The position numbers and the translations under genes are program-made. Positions 22,450-31,182 of a DNA stretch of 64,000 nt are shown here, in pieces. The stretch spans positions 200,722 through 264,721 of the forward strand of contig JBKHXX010000094.1 in assembly GCA_046565765.1 (NCBI GenBank), in the 5' to 3' direction. The DNA is from JBFMCT01 sp046565765 (GTDB lineage Bacteria; Actinomycetota; Acidimicrobiia; Acidimicrobiales; AC-14). The notes under the pieces are model-generated. The model had not been told where the DNA came from. It was given only the letters and a program-made list of their open reading frames with translations, and did no database searches. Positions within the stretch are counted from its first letter, which is position 1; every line of letters starts with the position of its first letter.

Positions 22450-23219
22450 CGGCGGCCCCCGTTCGCAGTCAACACCTTGGCGAAGGCGGTGGCCACCGCC
22501 TGGTGGCCGCCTGAGTTGGGGTGGAAGCCGTCGAAGCTGACCAGGGCCTGGTCGATGCCCGCCTCCCGGGCGGCCATGCCCACGGCGTGGAGGTCGACCA
22601 GCTGGGCGCCCTGCTCGCCGGCGATGCGGGCGGTGGCGGCGTTGTAGTCGTCGACCATGGCGTTCACGACGTCGGGTTCGGGCAGCGGCTCGGGCCGCCG
22701 GCACTCGGGAGCGGTGGCGGGTGGGTCCGGGCGGCACGCGAGGTAGGCGGGCAGGCGGTCGAGCGGCGGCGTGTTGGCCACCAGGACCCGGGTGGCCCCG
22801 CCGCGCCGCAACCCCCGGACGAGCGTGCCCAGGTCACGCTCGAAGTCGGCGGCGGCCACGCCGGCCAGGATGTCGTTGACGTTCAGCCACACCGTCACCA
22901 GGTCGGGCTCGAGCCCCAGGGCCTGGGGCAGCTCGACGGCCAGGGCTTGGGCCACCGTCGCCCCCGGGATGCCGAGGTTGACGAACACCGTGGCCGGCGG
23001 CATGGCCGTCTGGTACAGCACGCGGGGCCAGCCGTCGCGCAGGGGGACCTCGGCCCGCAGGCCGGCCGTCTCGCTGGCCCCCACCGCCACGTAGAGCGTC
23101 GATCGGGCGCCGTCGACGACGGGCGGCAGGCCGGCGCCGGGAGCGGGACCGTCGGACCCGGGCGAGCAGGCGGCGGCCAGCAGGGCCACGGCCGCCACCG
23201 TCCGGAGGGCCCGCGTCAC
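22446..23219 (-). CDS. SGNH/GDSL hydrolase lipoprotein
   Basis: 257 residues. The signal peptide ends in lipobox LAAAC. SGNH blocks: VGASETAG (Ser nucleophile; GDSL replaced by GASE), NLGIPGATV (Gly), VNDIL (Asn), and DGFHPN (Asp-His). It should hydrolyse an ester or acyl chain outside the membrane. GTG 23219 overlaps the stop of the MacB-like permease, suggesting joint action, for example modifying or releasing the exported compound. Confidence 0.85.
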   Translation of the reverse strand: MTRALRTVAAVALLAAACSPGSDGPAPGAGLPPVVDGARSTLYVAVGASETAGLRAEVPLRDGWPRVLYQTAMPPATVFVNLGIPGATVAQALAVELPQALGLEPDLVTVWLNVNDILAGVAAADFERDLGTLVRGLRRGGATRVLVANTPPLDRLPAYLACRPDPPATAPECRRPEPLPEPDVVNAMVDDYNAATARIAGEQGAQLVDLHAVGMAAREAGIDQALVSFDGFHPNSGGHQAVATAFAKVLTANGGRR

Positions 23220-24616
23220 GCTGCCTCCATGGCTTCGCGGGCGGGCAGGGTCGACGCCCGGCGGGCGGGGAGGGTGCCGGCGGCCACGGCCAGCACGCCC
23301 GCGCCCAGCACGCTGCCCACCAGGATGGTGACGGGGAAGCCCAGGTCGACACCGGAAAGGCCCTGGCGGGCCAGGTACCCGTTCACCACCTTGCTGACCG
23401 ACAGGGCGGCCAGCCAGCCCCCGGCCGAGCCCAGCACGCCTCCCACCACGCCGAGGGCGCCCGCTTCGAGCAGGAAGACGCGGGCCACGTCGCGGTCGCG
23501 CGCGCCGATGGCCTTGAGCACGCCGATCTCTCGGCGGCGCTCGCGCACCGCCGCCAGCAGGGCGTTGGTGATGCCGAGCGAGGCGATGACGAGGGCGATG
23601 AGGCCGATGGCGGCGAGGACGATCTCGACCACCCGAAGGTACCGCTGCACGGAGGCGATGAGGTTCTCGGGGGCGGTGGTGGCGTAGCCGATGTCGGTGA
23701 TCTGCTGGCGCACGGTGGCCACCTGGTCGAGGCCCCGGGCGATGACGAACAGGCCGCTGTAGGGGGACGTGGGGATCTCGAGGCGTCCGTCGCCGTCGCC
23801 GCCGGCGGCGGTCCAGTCCCGGGCCGCCCGGGTCTGCTCCACGGGGACGATGAACTGGCCCTCGGCCGCCTCCTGGGCCACCACCCCGACGATCGTCGCC
23901 CGCACCCAGCGGGAGCGGATCCGGATCCGGCCCTCCTCGTAGATCCGCGGCGCCCCCAGGGCCAGCTCCGTCCCGATCACCGCCGACGCGTACTCCTTGT
24001 GCAGCCCCAGCCGCTGGAGGTAGCCGACGGTGACGGCGACCTCGCCCAGGGCCTGCTCACCGGGGAGGCGTCCTTCCAGGACGGTGATGGGCAGCTCGTC
24101 GGCCCGGGCCAGGTCGATGCCCACCACGGTCTCGGTGAACGGGTCGGGAGCCCGCGTCACGCGCGAGATGGCACTCGGCGCGGTGCTGGTGGTCGTCTCG
24201 TCGCGGCGGGTGGTGGGCACGACCGGCGGCAGCGTCTCCAGGACGTCGGCCCGGGCGGCAGGTTGGGGCGGCACGACGACCATCTGGGTGGCCACGATGG
24301 GGATGACCGTGCGGACGTCGGGCAGGGCGGCGATACGCTGGCGGGTGGCGTCGTCGAGGTCGCGGGGCGGACCGGGGCGGGCGTCGTCGTTGTCGATCTG
24401 GGACAGGTCGGGCTCGGCCGCGGCCACCTTGATCCCCGCCAGGGGGCCACCCCGGGACAGCTCGGAGATCACCTTGGTGCGGGCCGTGCCGGCGATCGTC
24501 ACCAGGGCGGTGAGCAGGGTGGTGGCCAGGGCCACGGCCAGCACCGTCAGGACCGACCGGCCGATGCGGCGGCGCACGCTGGTCACCGCCAGCGCCGCGG
24601 CGTCACGCCACCTCAC
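23216..24616 (-). CDS. MacB/FtsX-type ABC transporter permease
   Basis: 466 residues. One transmembrane helix near residues 20-45, a large extracytoplasmic MacB_PCD-type domain (about 46-325), and three helices in the C-terminal FtsX domain (EIVLAAIGLIALVIASLGITNALL onward), with the ERRREIGVLKAIGARDRDVARVF coupling loop. Such permeases do not pump through the membrane but transmit force to the periplasmic domain, often handling lipoproteins or antimicrobial compounds. GTG overlaps the ATPase stop. Confidence 0.88.
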   Translation of the reverse strand: MRWRDAAALAVTSVRRRIGRSVLTVLAVALATTLLTALVTIAGTARTKVISELSRGGPLAGIKVAAAEPDLSQIDNDDARPGPPRDLDDATRQRIAALPDVRTVIPIVATQMVVVPPQPAARADVLETLPPVVPTTRRDETTTSTAPSAISRVTRAPDPFTETVVGIDLARADELPITVLEGRLPGEQALGEVAVTVGYLQRLGLHKEYASAVIGTELALGAPRIYEEGRIRIRSRWVRATIVGVVAQEAAEGQFIVPVEQTRAARDWTAAGGDGDGRLEIPTSPYSGLFVIARGLDQVATVRQQITDIGYATTAPENLIASVQRYLRVVEIVLAAIGLIALVIASLGITNALLAAVRERRREIGVLKAIGARDRDVARVFLLEAGALGVVGGVLGSAGGWLAALSVSKVVNGYLARQGLSGVDLGFPVTILVGSVLGAGVLAVAAGTLPARRASTLPAREAMEAA

Positions 24617-25311
24617 CGGCCGTCACCTCCGACCGGCTCGGCCAGCGTTCCCCGTTCCAGCCAGAACCGGTCCTCGGCCCGGGCCGCCAGCTCGGCGGCG
24701 TGGGTGACGACGACCAGCGTGCAGCCGTGCTCGGCCCGGAGCTGCTCGAGGAGGTGGATCACCCGCTCGGCCGACTCGGAGTCGAGGTTGCCGGTGGGCT
24801 CGTCGGCCAGCAGGAGGGCGGGCGAGTTGGCCATGGCCCGGGCGATGGCCACCCGCTGGCGCTCTCCCCCCGACAGTGCGGCGGGGCGGTGACGGGCCCG
24901 GGCCGAGAGGCCCACGCCGTCGAGCAGGTCGGCGGCCCTGGCCTTGCGGCGCCCGGGCGCCACGCCCGCCAGGGTGCAGGCCAGCTCCACGTTCTCGGCC
25001 GCGGTCAGCGTGTCGAGCAGCCCGAAGTGCTGGAAGACGAACCCCACGGTCGTGCGACGGTAGGCGGCCAGGTGGTCACCTCTGAGGCGGGCCACGTCCT
25101 GGCCGCCGACGTGGACCTCGCCCGACTCCGGCCGTTCCAGGCCCCCCAGGACGGCCAGCAGCGTGGTCTTGCCCGCACCCGACGAACCCGTCACCGCGCC
25201 GTACCCGCCGGCCGGCAGGGACATCGTCACCCCGTCCAGGACGCGCAGCGGCCCCCTGGGGGTGTCGTACCCGTGGCCGAGGCCGCGGACGTCTATGGCC
25301 ACTCCCGCCAT
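24613..25311 (-). CDS. MacB/LolD-type ABC ATP-binding protein
   Basis: 232 residues: Walker A TGSSGAGKTT, Q-loop FVFQHFG, signature LSGGERQRVAIARA, Walker B LLLADEPTGNLD, H-loop VVTHA. The length and DEPTGNLD motif are those of LolD/MacB ATPases. It pairs with the downstream permease by a GTGA overlap. ATG 25311 follows GGAG. Divergent from the YihY gene with a 57-base gap. Confidence 0.9.
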   Translation of the reverse strand: MAGVAIDVRGLGHGYDTPRGPLRVLDGVTMSLPAGGYGAVTGSSGAGKTTLLAVLGGLERPESGEVHVGGQDVARLRGDHLAAYRRTTVGFVFQHFGLLDTLTAAENVELACTLAGVAPGRRKARAADLLDGVGLSARARHRPAALSGGERQRVAIARAMANSPALLLADEPTGNLDSESAERVIHLLEQLRAEHGCTLVVVTHAAELAARAEDRFWLERGTLAEPVGGDGR

Positions 25312-25368
25312 AGCTCCATGCTGGCCCAGCCGTTTGGCCTGCACACGTAGGGGGCAGGGAAAGCGCGA

Positions 25369-26457
25369 ATGACCACCGAGCAGTCCGAGCTGGAGCCCGT
25401 CCCGTCGCAGACCGGCGACAAGGGCGAGCCCGACAGTCCACTCGACATCTCCGCCTCGGGCTGGAAGGAGACCCTCAAGCGGACCTTTGCCGAGTTCAAG
25501 GCCGACCGCGGCTCGATGATCGCCGCCGGGATGGCCTTCTACTGGTTCCTGGCCATCTTCCCCGCCCTCCTGGCGGCGGTGGGGTTCACCGGCCTGGTCA
25601 ACGCCTCCGAGGAGACGGTGGGCTCGATCACCGGCGCCATCCGCTCCACCCTGCCCGGAGACGCCGCCCGGGTGCTCACGGACTCCCTCGACCAGGCCGT
25701 GAACCGCTCCGGAGGCAGCTCGGTGATCGCCGCCCTGATCGGTGTGGTCCTGGCCCTTTACTCGGCGTCGGCCGGGATGGCCGCGCTCCAGGTGGGTCTC
25801 AATGTCGCCTACGACGTGCCCGAGGACCGGTCGTTCCTCAAGAAGCGGCTGCGGGGCCTCCTGCTCATGCTCGTTGCCGTCGTGCTCGGCGGCGTCGCCA
25901 CGGCCGCCATCGTGTTCGGCGCACCCATCGGCGAAGCGCTGCGGGACAACCTGCCCTTCGGCGACGCCTTCGTCCTGGTGTGGACCCTGATCCGCTGGGT
26001 GGTGGGGTTGGCCGCCCTCGCCACCCTGTTCGCCCTTTTCTACTACCTGGGCCCCAACCGGGAGACGCCCCGCTGGTCGTGGCTGAGCCCGGGCGGGATC
26101 GTGGCCACCGTCATCTGGCTGATCGCCTCCCTCGGGTTCTCCTTCTACGTCACCAACCTGGGCTCCTACGGCGAGACCTACGGGTCGCTGACCGGCGTGG
26201 TCGTGCTGCTGCTGTGGCTCTACCTGTCCGCGCTGGCCATCGTCCTCGGGGGCGAGCTGAACTCCGAGCTGGAGCGGCAGGCGGAGCACCAGCGCAACGG
26301 CCACGGGTCGGCCCCTCCGGCGGGCCGGCTGCGGCCCCAGGCGGCGGCTGCGGCCCCGGCCGGCCAGCCGCAGCCTCAGCCGCAGCGCAACGGGTACGAG
26401 GAGAGCTGGTTGGAGACAATGCGGCGGGTGCGGGAGGGCGGGGCCCGCGACGATTAG
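25369..26457 (+). CDS. YihY/BrkB-family membrane protein
   Basis: 362 residues. About six membrane helices in the middle (from MIAAGMAFYWFLAIFPALLAAVGF to LTGVVVLLLWLYLSALAIVLGGELNSELE), the latter being the family hallmark GAElN-type motif. The C-terminal 65 residues are Pro/Gln/Ala-rich and cytoplasmic. The family is of uncertain function (once called RNase BN or virulence factor BrkB); lipid or envelope transport is suspected. Convergent, with a 4-base overlap, with the following minus gene. Confidence 0.88.
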   Translation: MTTEQSELEPVPSQTGDKGEPDSPLDISASGWKETLKRTFAEFKADRGSMIAAGMAFYWFLAIFPALLAAVGFTGLVNASEETVGSITGAIRSTLPGDAARVLTDSLDQAVNRSGGSSVIAALIGVVLALYSASAGMAALQVGLNVAYDVPEDRSFLKKRLRGLLLMLVAVVLGGVATAAIVFGAPIGEALRDNLPFGDAFVLVWTLIRWVVGLAALATLFALFYYLGPNRETPRWSWLSPGGIVATVIWLIASLGFSFYVTNLGSYGETYGSLTGVVVLLLWLYLSALAIVLGGELNSELERQAEHQRNGHGSAPPAGRLRPQAAAAAPAGQPQPQPQRNGYEESWLETMRRVREGGARDD

Positions 26458-26750
26458 TCGAGGTCGAGGGCGGGCTGGTCGGGGGAGGGGCGGCGGCGCC
26501 GGTTGCCGGGACCGGCGTCCGGCTCCGACCCCCCGTCGCCGGCGGGGTGCTCGACCAGGGCCACCACGCGGCTGGCCATGAACCGGGCCGAGCGGACGGG
26601 CTGGCCGGAGCGGGTGACCTCGGAGACCTCGACCGTCCCCCGGGCCACCGTCACCTCCACCCGCCGGCCCGCCTTGGTGGCGACCACGTCGAACTGGCGG
26701 ACGCTGCCGTCGCCGGTGTCGACCACGATCTCCACCCGGTCGCCCCTCAC
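26454..26750 (-). CDS. Small hypothetical protein
   Basis: 98 residues from GTG 26750, overlapping the reductase stop by GTGA. The first 65 residues are predicted beta-rich (VEIVVDTGDGSVRQFDVVA ... RRVEVTVARGTVEVSEVT ... ASRVVALVEHP); the tail is Gly/Pro/Arg-rich and acidic at the end. No known domain. The overlap suggests co-translation with the reductase, for which it could be a partner. Confidence 0.6.
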   Translation of the reverse strand: MRGDRVEIVVDTGDGSVRQFDVVATKAGRRVEVTVARGTVEVSEVTRSGQPVRSARFMASRVVALVEHPAGDGGSEPDAGPGNRRRRPSPDQPALDLD

Positions 26751-27958
26751 CGGTAGGCCCCCGGGGCGGTGAACATGCCCCGCGACCAGCGCCGGGGCGT
26801 GCCCAGGACAGCCCTCGGGTAGTCCTCGAACAACCAGCGGGCGAAGTTGCGCCGGGTCCAGCCGTTGAGGCCGGCGGCCCGGATGGCGATGCGCGCCCCC
26901 TTGCGGTGGCTGAGGCCCCGGCTGAGCAGCGACCCGAGCCAGTGGTCGGCGAACAGGTCCTTGCGCACCGCCGCCTCGTAGCGAGCGGCCAGGCCCAGCC
27001 CTCCGGCAACCAGCGCCTCGGCCGCCCGGCGGCCGGTGAGCAGAGCCTGGGCGATGCCCTCGCCGGTGAGGGGGTCGGTGGCCCACGCCGCGTCCCCGGC
27101 GAACAGCACCCGGCCGCCAGCGGCCGTGAGCGGCGCCTCCCGCACCCGGGCGGGGATGGGCCAGGCCCGGTGGGGGGCCTCGGGGCGGGCGTCGGCGCCG
27201 AGGACGTCCCGGACGTGGGGCCGCTCCAGCAGCTGCGGCCACAGCTCGCCCATGTGGTGGGCGTCGAACTCCTCGTTGCGCTGGAGCCCGAAGCCCACGT
27301 TGGCCCGGCCCCCGGGCAGGGGGAAGGACCACATGTACCCGGGGATGAGGTCGGCGTCGAACCACACCCACAGGTCGGTGGCAGCCGGGCCGCAACCCGA
27401 GAAGTACTGGCGGAAGGCGTGCCAGTCGCCCAGGTAACCGGTGCGGGCCACCCTGAACATCTTGCGCAACGGCGACCACGCCCCGTCGGCGGCGACCACG
27501 TAGGGGGCTCGCAGCCGGCCCAGGCCGTCGACCTCGAGCGCCACTCCGGTCCCATCCGGGTCGAGGGCGGCCGAGCGGACCCCGTGGCCGTCGAGCACCT
27601 TGGCGCCCGCGGCGCGGGCCAGGTCGAGCACGGTCGCGTCCAGCGTCGACCGGGGCGCCACCACCGCGAACAGGCCGGCCCCGGGCCCCGCCGGCAACGG
27701 CAGGTCGACGACCCGCCCCGAGGGCGAGCGCAGGTGGACGGTCTCGACGGGCTGCCAACCGGCCACCGTCTCGGGCGCCAGGCCCAGCTCCTCCAGCTCC
27801 CGGAGGGCGGCGGCGGTGAGCCCGTCGCCGCACGTCTTGTCGCGGGGGAAGCGGGCCTTGTCGACCAGCACCACGTCCCGCCCGGCCCGGGCCAGGTGGA
27901 TGGCCGCCGCCGCCCCCGCCGGCCCCCCTCCCACGACGGCGACGTCGGCGTCCGGCAC
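26747..27958 (-). CDS. Geranylgeranyl reductase-family FAD enzyme
   Basis: 403 residues. FAD motif VAVVGGGPAGAAAAIHLARAG at the N-terminus, KTCGDGLT (GGR-type Cys-Gly-Asp motif), VVAADGAWSPLRK, and GRVLFAGDAAWATDPLTGEGIAQAL near the C-terminus. Enzymes of this family saturate double bonds of isoprenoid chains, such as menaquinone, archaeal lipids or carotenoid/chlorophyll tails, using a ferredoxin or other donor. In an actinobacterium menaquinone side-chain reduction is the likeliest role. Downstream small gene overlaps. Confidence 0.85.
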   Translation of the reverse strand: MPDADVAVVGGGPAGAAAAIHLARAGRDVVLVDKARFPRDKTCGDGLTAAALRELEELGLAPETVAGWQPVETVHLRSPSGRVVDLPLPAGPGAGLFAVVAPRSTLDATVLDLARAAGAKVLDGHGVRSAALDPDGTGVALEVDGLGRLRAPYVVAADGAWSPLRKMFRVARTGYLGDWHAFRQYFSGCGPAATDLWVWFDADLIPGYMWSFPLPGGRANVGFGLQRNEEFDAHHMGELWPQLLERPHVRDVLGADARPEAPHRAWPIPARVREAPLTAAGGRVLFAGDAAWATDPLTGEGIAQALLTGRRAAEALVAGGLGLAARYEAAVRKDLFADHWLGSLLSRGLSHRKGARIAIRAAGLNGWTRRNFARWLFEDYPRAVLGTPRRWSRGMFTAPGAYR

Positions 27959-27968
27959 GGGCCCGAGG

Positions 27969-28352
27969 TTACGGCGTGGGGGCGACCTTGGGGATGAGCC
28001 GCCGGGCCAGCACGACCGCTCCCACTGCCGACAGCCCCGCGCCCAGCACCCGGCCCTTGGGCAGGTGGCGGGAGGCCAGCAGGCTGGCCACGAAGTCGGT
28101 GCCGTCGCTCAGGGCCCCGGCCTCCAGCCAGCCCCGGACCGGGGCGCCGTGGCGGACGGCCAGCAACGTCCCCACGCCGAGGGCGACGTCCCGCCCGCCC
28201 ACCATGCGCACCAGGAGCCGGCTGGCCGGCGTGTCGCCCTTCTTGCCCACCCAGGTCTGGAGGGACGGGCCGGGGGCGACGAGGAACCCGGCTCCCAGGA
28301 CGATCCTCCCGATGGCCAGGGCCCGGACCTGCTGCTGGACGTCGGCGTTCAT
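27969..28352 (-). CDS. Small hypothetical membrane protein
   Basis: 127 residues with about three hydrophobic segments (LAIGRIVLGAGFLVAPG, RDVALGVGTLLAV, RVLGAGLSAVGAVVLA). The pattern R-x-x-G-G-R-D-V-A-L-G-x-G and DGTDF recurs in a DUF4267-like group of actinobacterial proteins; the function is unknown. It is between VanW and the reductase on the same strand with gaps of 10-14 bases, so an operon is likely. Confidence 0.65.
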   Translation of the reverse strand: MNADVQQQVRALAIGRIVLGAGFLVAPGPSLQTWVGKKGDTPASRLLVRMVGGRDVALGVGTLLAVRHGAPVRGWLEAGALSDGTDFVASLLASRHLPKGRVLGAGLSAVGAVVLARRLIPKVAPTP

Positions 28353-28365
28353 GAGCTCACGGTAC

Positions 28366-30075
28366 TCACCGGCACGACCAGCCCTCGGCCGGGGCGTACT
28401 GGCCGGTGAACCGGTCGACGACGCTGCGCCCGTCCAGGTACACGCGCGTGCGCTCGGTGGTCACCGTCACGCAGGGCCCGGGGTTGACCACGTCGGGCGG
28501 GGCGTCGGCGGGAGGCCGGGACTCCCGCTCCACCCTCGTCTGGTTGGTCTGCTCGCTGCTGGCGAAGTGCCTGGTGGAGTACAGGGCCACGGTGATCGAC
28601 GTCTCGGTGTAGGTCGGCCACACCAGCACCCCGTAGGGGGTGTTGTTGCGGACCTTGAGATCCGGTGCGGGGAAGGAGAGGGTGGCCTCCCGCCCGTACG
28701 GGTACCGCGAGATGTACAGCCCGTGCATGTAGTACTCGGTGATGTCCAAGCCGGCGAAGAAGGCGGCGTTGAACATGGTGGTGGCGAACTGGGAGACCCC
28801 GCCGCCCACGTCCTGCTCGAACTTGTAGTCGGCGCCGATGATCGGGGCCTCCACGTAGCCCTTGTCCTTGGTGCGCATCCCGACGATCCCGTTGATCGAG
28901 AACGTCCCGCCGGGGGGGATGACGGTCCCCCGGAGGGTGTCGGCCATGCGGTGGATGTTGCGGACGCGCGGCTCGCCGGCCGCGTGGTTGGTGGTGAACG
29001 TCGCCACCTGCTCCACGATCTTGAGCTCGCGGGCGGCGGCTTCGTCCCGCCCGGCGGTGACCGTCTTCAGGGGCAGCTCGACGGGTGAGGGGCGGGGCGA
29101 GGCCCGGAGGGCGGTGTCGAGCACCTCCACCGCCTCGGGCGCACAGCAGGCGGTGCCGTTGCGTGCCGGGGTGACGCTCACCTGGCCGGCGCTCACGGTG
29201 AACCCAGCGTCCACCGGGGGGGTCCCCGCCTCGGGCAGCAGCCCGGCCAGCCCTTCGAGCACGCTCCCGTCGTCCTGTTTGACGCCGAGCCGGAGGGACT
29301 CCTCGGCCGGCACGGCCCGTACCCACGCCCGCAACGAGTCGGGGGGCACGGTGGCGGTCTGGTCGTCGGCCCGCACCTGGAGGCCGTCGGTGGCCAGGCG
29401 CTCGGCCTCGGCCGCCAGCCGGCCGGCGTCGGCCTCGGTGAAGCGGGGCGGGATGGCCGTGACGTCGGTGGTCACGGTGATCGTCCCGTCCACCGGCTCG
29501 GTGCGGCGGAGGGCCTCGGCCAGCTCGGCGGGGGAGATGCCCCGGCCGTTCTCGCCCGCCGCCGGGCGGAGCTGGCCTCCGGCCAGCCTGAGCCCGGGCT
29601 CCACCGGTGGGGTACGGCCCCGGTCGCGCTCGGCCACCACCCGGTCGAGGGTGGGACGGTCGACGTTCACCGCCAGCGGCACCTCCACGGGGGAGAGGAA
29701 GCTGCGGGCCCACGTCCAGGCCCGGCGCAGGAAGGAGCCACGGCGGCCGGCGGCCATCACGTCGGCCACCGTCCGCCCTTCGTCGACCGCCAGCCCCAGC
29801 TCGGGCACCGTCGCCTCGAACCCACCGCCGTCGGACCGCACGATGACGGACGCCTCGGCGAAGCGGCGGGCGGTGTCGCCCACCCACGCCGCCAGCTCCG
29901 CCTCGTCCATGCCCTGAACCTGGCGGTCGCCGACCTCGACGCGCGGCAGCACCGCGGCGCGGGAGCTACGGGAGTCGACGGCCCAGGCGGCCAGCACCGC
30001 CAGTGCCCCGATGAAGCCGACGAGGGCGGCGACGAGGACGGGGCGCGCTCGCCGGCGCCGCGGGGACCAACTCAC
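28366..30075 (-). CDS. VanW-family protein with peptidoglycan-binding-like repeats
   Basis: 569 residues: basic N-terminus, one transmembrane helix (VLVAALVGFIGALAVLAAWAV), two to three YoaR-type PG_binding_4 repeats (about 45-330), and a VanW domain near the C-terminus (FSINGIVGMRTKDKGY, DVGGGVSQFATTMFNAAFFAG, ITEYYMHGLYISRYPYG). The GGGVSQ motif is the VanW signature. Likely anchored at the cell surface and involved in peptidoglycan; VanW-domain chemistry is unsettled. GTG 30075 is preceded by a GGAGG; GTG 30084 is the alternative. Confidence 0.87.
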   Translation of the reverse strand: MSWSPRRRRARPVLVAALVGFIGALAVLAAWAVDSRSSRAAVLPRVEVGDRQVQGMDEAELAAWVGDTARRFAEASVIVRSDGGGFEATVPELGLAVDEGRTVADVMAAGRRGSFLRRAWTWARSFLSPVEVPLAVNVDRPTLDRVVAERDRGRTPPVEPGLRLAGGQLRPAAGENGRGISPAELAEALRRTEPVDGTITVTTDVTAIPPRFTEADAGRLAAEAERLATDGLQVRADDQTATVPPDSLRAWVRAVPAEESLRLGVKQDDGSVLEGLAGLLPEAGTPPVDAGFTVSAGQVSVTPARNGTACCAPEAVEVLDTALRASPRPSPVELPLKTVTAGRDEAAARELKIVEQVATFTTNHAAGEPRVRNIHRMADTLRGTVIPPGGTFSINGIVGMRTKDKGYVEAPIIGADYKFEQDVGGGVSQFATTMFNAAFFAGLDITEYYMHGLYISRYPYGREATLSFPAPDLKVRNNTPYGVLVWPTYTETSITVALYSTRHFASSEQTNQTRVERESRPPADAPPDVVNPGPCVTVTTERTRVYLDGRSVVDRFTGQYAPAEGWSCR

Positions 30076-30139
30076 CGCCTCCACCCTCCCACGGCGGACC
30101 GGGGGGAGTGTGCATCGCCCCGCATGGTGCGCCCGCGGG

Positions 30140-30145
30140 TAAGTT
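30140..30145 (+). promoter_or_regulatory. -10-like hexamer TAAGTT, 8 bases before GTG 30154
   Basis: TAAGTT-N8-GTG; no ribosome site is visible between, in agreement with a leaderless gmd mRNA. Confidence 0.45.
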
Positions 30146-30153
30146 CGTCCGCC

Positions 30154-31137
30154 GTGCCCCGAGCCCTGATCACCGGAATCACCGGCCAGGACGGCCGTTA
30201 CCTGGCCCAGCTGCTGGCCGGCAAGGGGTACGAGGTCTTCGGCATGGTCCGCGGCCAGGCCAATCCCAAGGCCCAGATGGTTCAGGACGAGACCCCCGAG
30301 CTGGAGCTGGTGGAAGGCGACCTCCAGGACCTCTCGTCGCTGATCGCGGTGGTCGAGCAGGTCCAGCCGGACGAGGTCTACAACCTGGGCGCCATCTCCT
30401 TCGTGGCCCTGTCCTTCCGCCAGCCCGAGCTGACCGCCGACATCACCGGCCTGGGCGTGCTGCGCATGCTGGAGGCCATCCGGGTGGTGGGGGGGTCGGC
30501 CGGCAACCGCATGCGCTTCTACCAGGCGTCGTCCTCGGAGATGTTCGGCAAGGTCCGGGAGACGCCCCAGACGGAGACCACGCCGTTCCACCCCCGCTCG
30601 CCCTACGGGGCGGCCAAGGTGTTCGGCCACTACACGACGGTGAACTACCGCGAGGCCTACGAGCTCTTCGCCTGCTCGGGGATCTGCTTCAACCACGAGA
30701 GCCCGAGGCGGGGGCTCGAGTTCGTGTCCCGCAAGATCACCAACGGCGTGGCCCGCATCAAGCTCGGCCTGCAGGAGCGTCTGGCCCTCGGCAACCTCGA
30801 CGCGGCCCGGGACTGGGGGTTCGCGGGCGACTTCGCCGAGGCCATGTGGCTGATGCTCCAGCAGGACGCCCCCGACGACTACGTGATCGCCACGGGTGAG
30901 ACCCACACCGTCCGGGAGCTGCTCGACCTGGCCTTCGGCGCGGTCGGGATCGACGACTGGACCGGGTACGTGGAGAGCGACCCCCGGTTCCTCCGCCCCG
31001 CCGAGGTCGACATCCTCACCGGGGACGCCACCAAGGCCCGCGAGCAGCTGGGCTGGGAGCCCCGGACCAGCTTCAAGGAGCTGGTCGAGTCGATGGTCGT
31101 GAACGACCTGGCGGCCGAGAGCGCCCGCCGGCATTGA
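30154..31137 (+). CDS. gmd: GDP-mannose 4,6-dehydratase
   Basis: 327 residues of the extended SDR family. TGITGQDGRYL is the NADP motif with the Gmd-specific Gly-Gln-Asp-Gly; the catalytic SSSEMFGKV and YGAAK (Tyr-x3-Lys) are present; SFRQPE and the FNHESPRRG motif match Gmd. It converts GDP-D-mannose to GDP-4-keto-6-deoxymannose, the precursor of rhamnose- or fucose-type sugars for surface glycans. The next enzyme (Fcl or Rmd) is not adjacent. GTG 30154 is preferred over the in-frame 30124 because it keeps the standard N-terminus and promoter spacing. Confidence 0.92.
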   Translation: MPRALITGITGQDGRYLAQLLAGKGYEVFGMVRGQANPKAQMVQDETPELELVEGDLQDLSSLIAVVEQVQPDEVYNLGAISFVALSFRQPELTADITGLGVLRMLEAIRVVGGSAGNRMRFYQASSSEMFGKVRETPQTETTPFHPRSPYGAAKVFGHYTTVNYREAYELFACSGICFNHESPRRGLEFVSRKITNGVARIKLGLQERLALGNLDAARDWGFAGDFAEAMWLMLQQDAPDDYVIATGETHTVRELLDLAFGAVGIDDWTGYVESDPRFLRPAEVDILTGDATKAREQLGWEPRTSFKELVESMVVNDLAAESARRH

Positions 31138-31166
31138 GCATCGGGCGCGCCGTGCTCGTCAATCGC

Positions 31167-31172
31167 TAGGGT
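31167..31172 (+). promoter_or_regulatory. -10-like hexamer TAGGGT, 10 bases before ATG 31183
   Basis: TAGGGT-N10-ATG with no ribosome site; part of the recurrent pattern in this window. Confidence 0.4.
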
Positions 31173-31182
31173 TCGCAACCAG

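Noticed and set aside
24613..27555. Frame of about 980 codons running through YihY and reductase on the minus strand
   Set aside because: Only its last 232 codons (the ABC ATPase) are real; the rest lies antisense or out of frame to recognised genes and lacks any motif.
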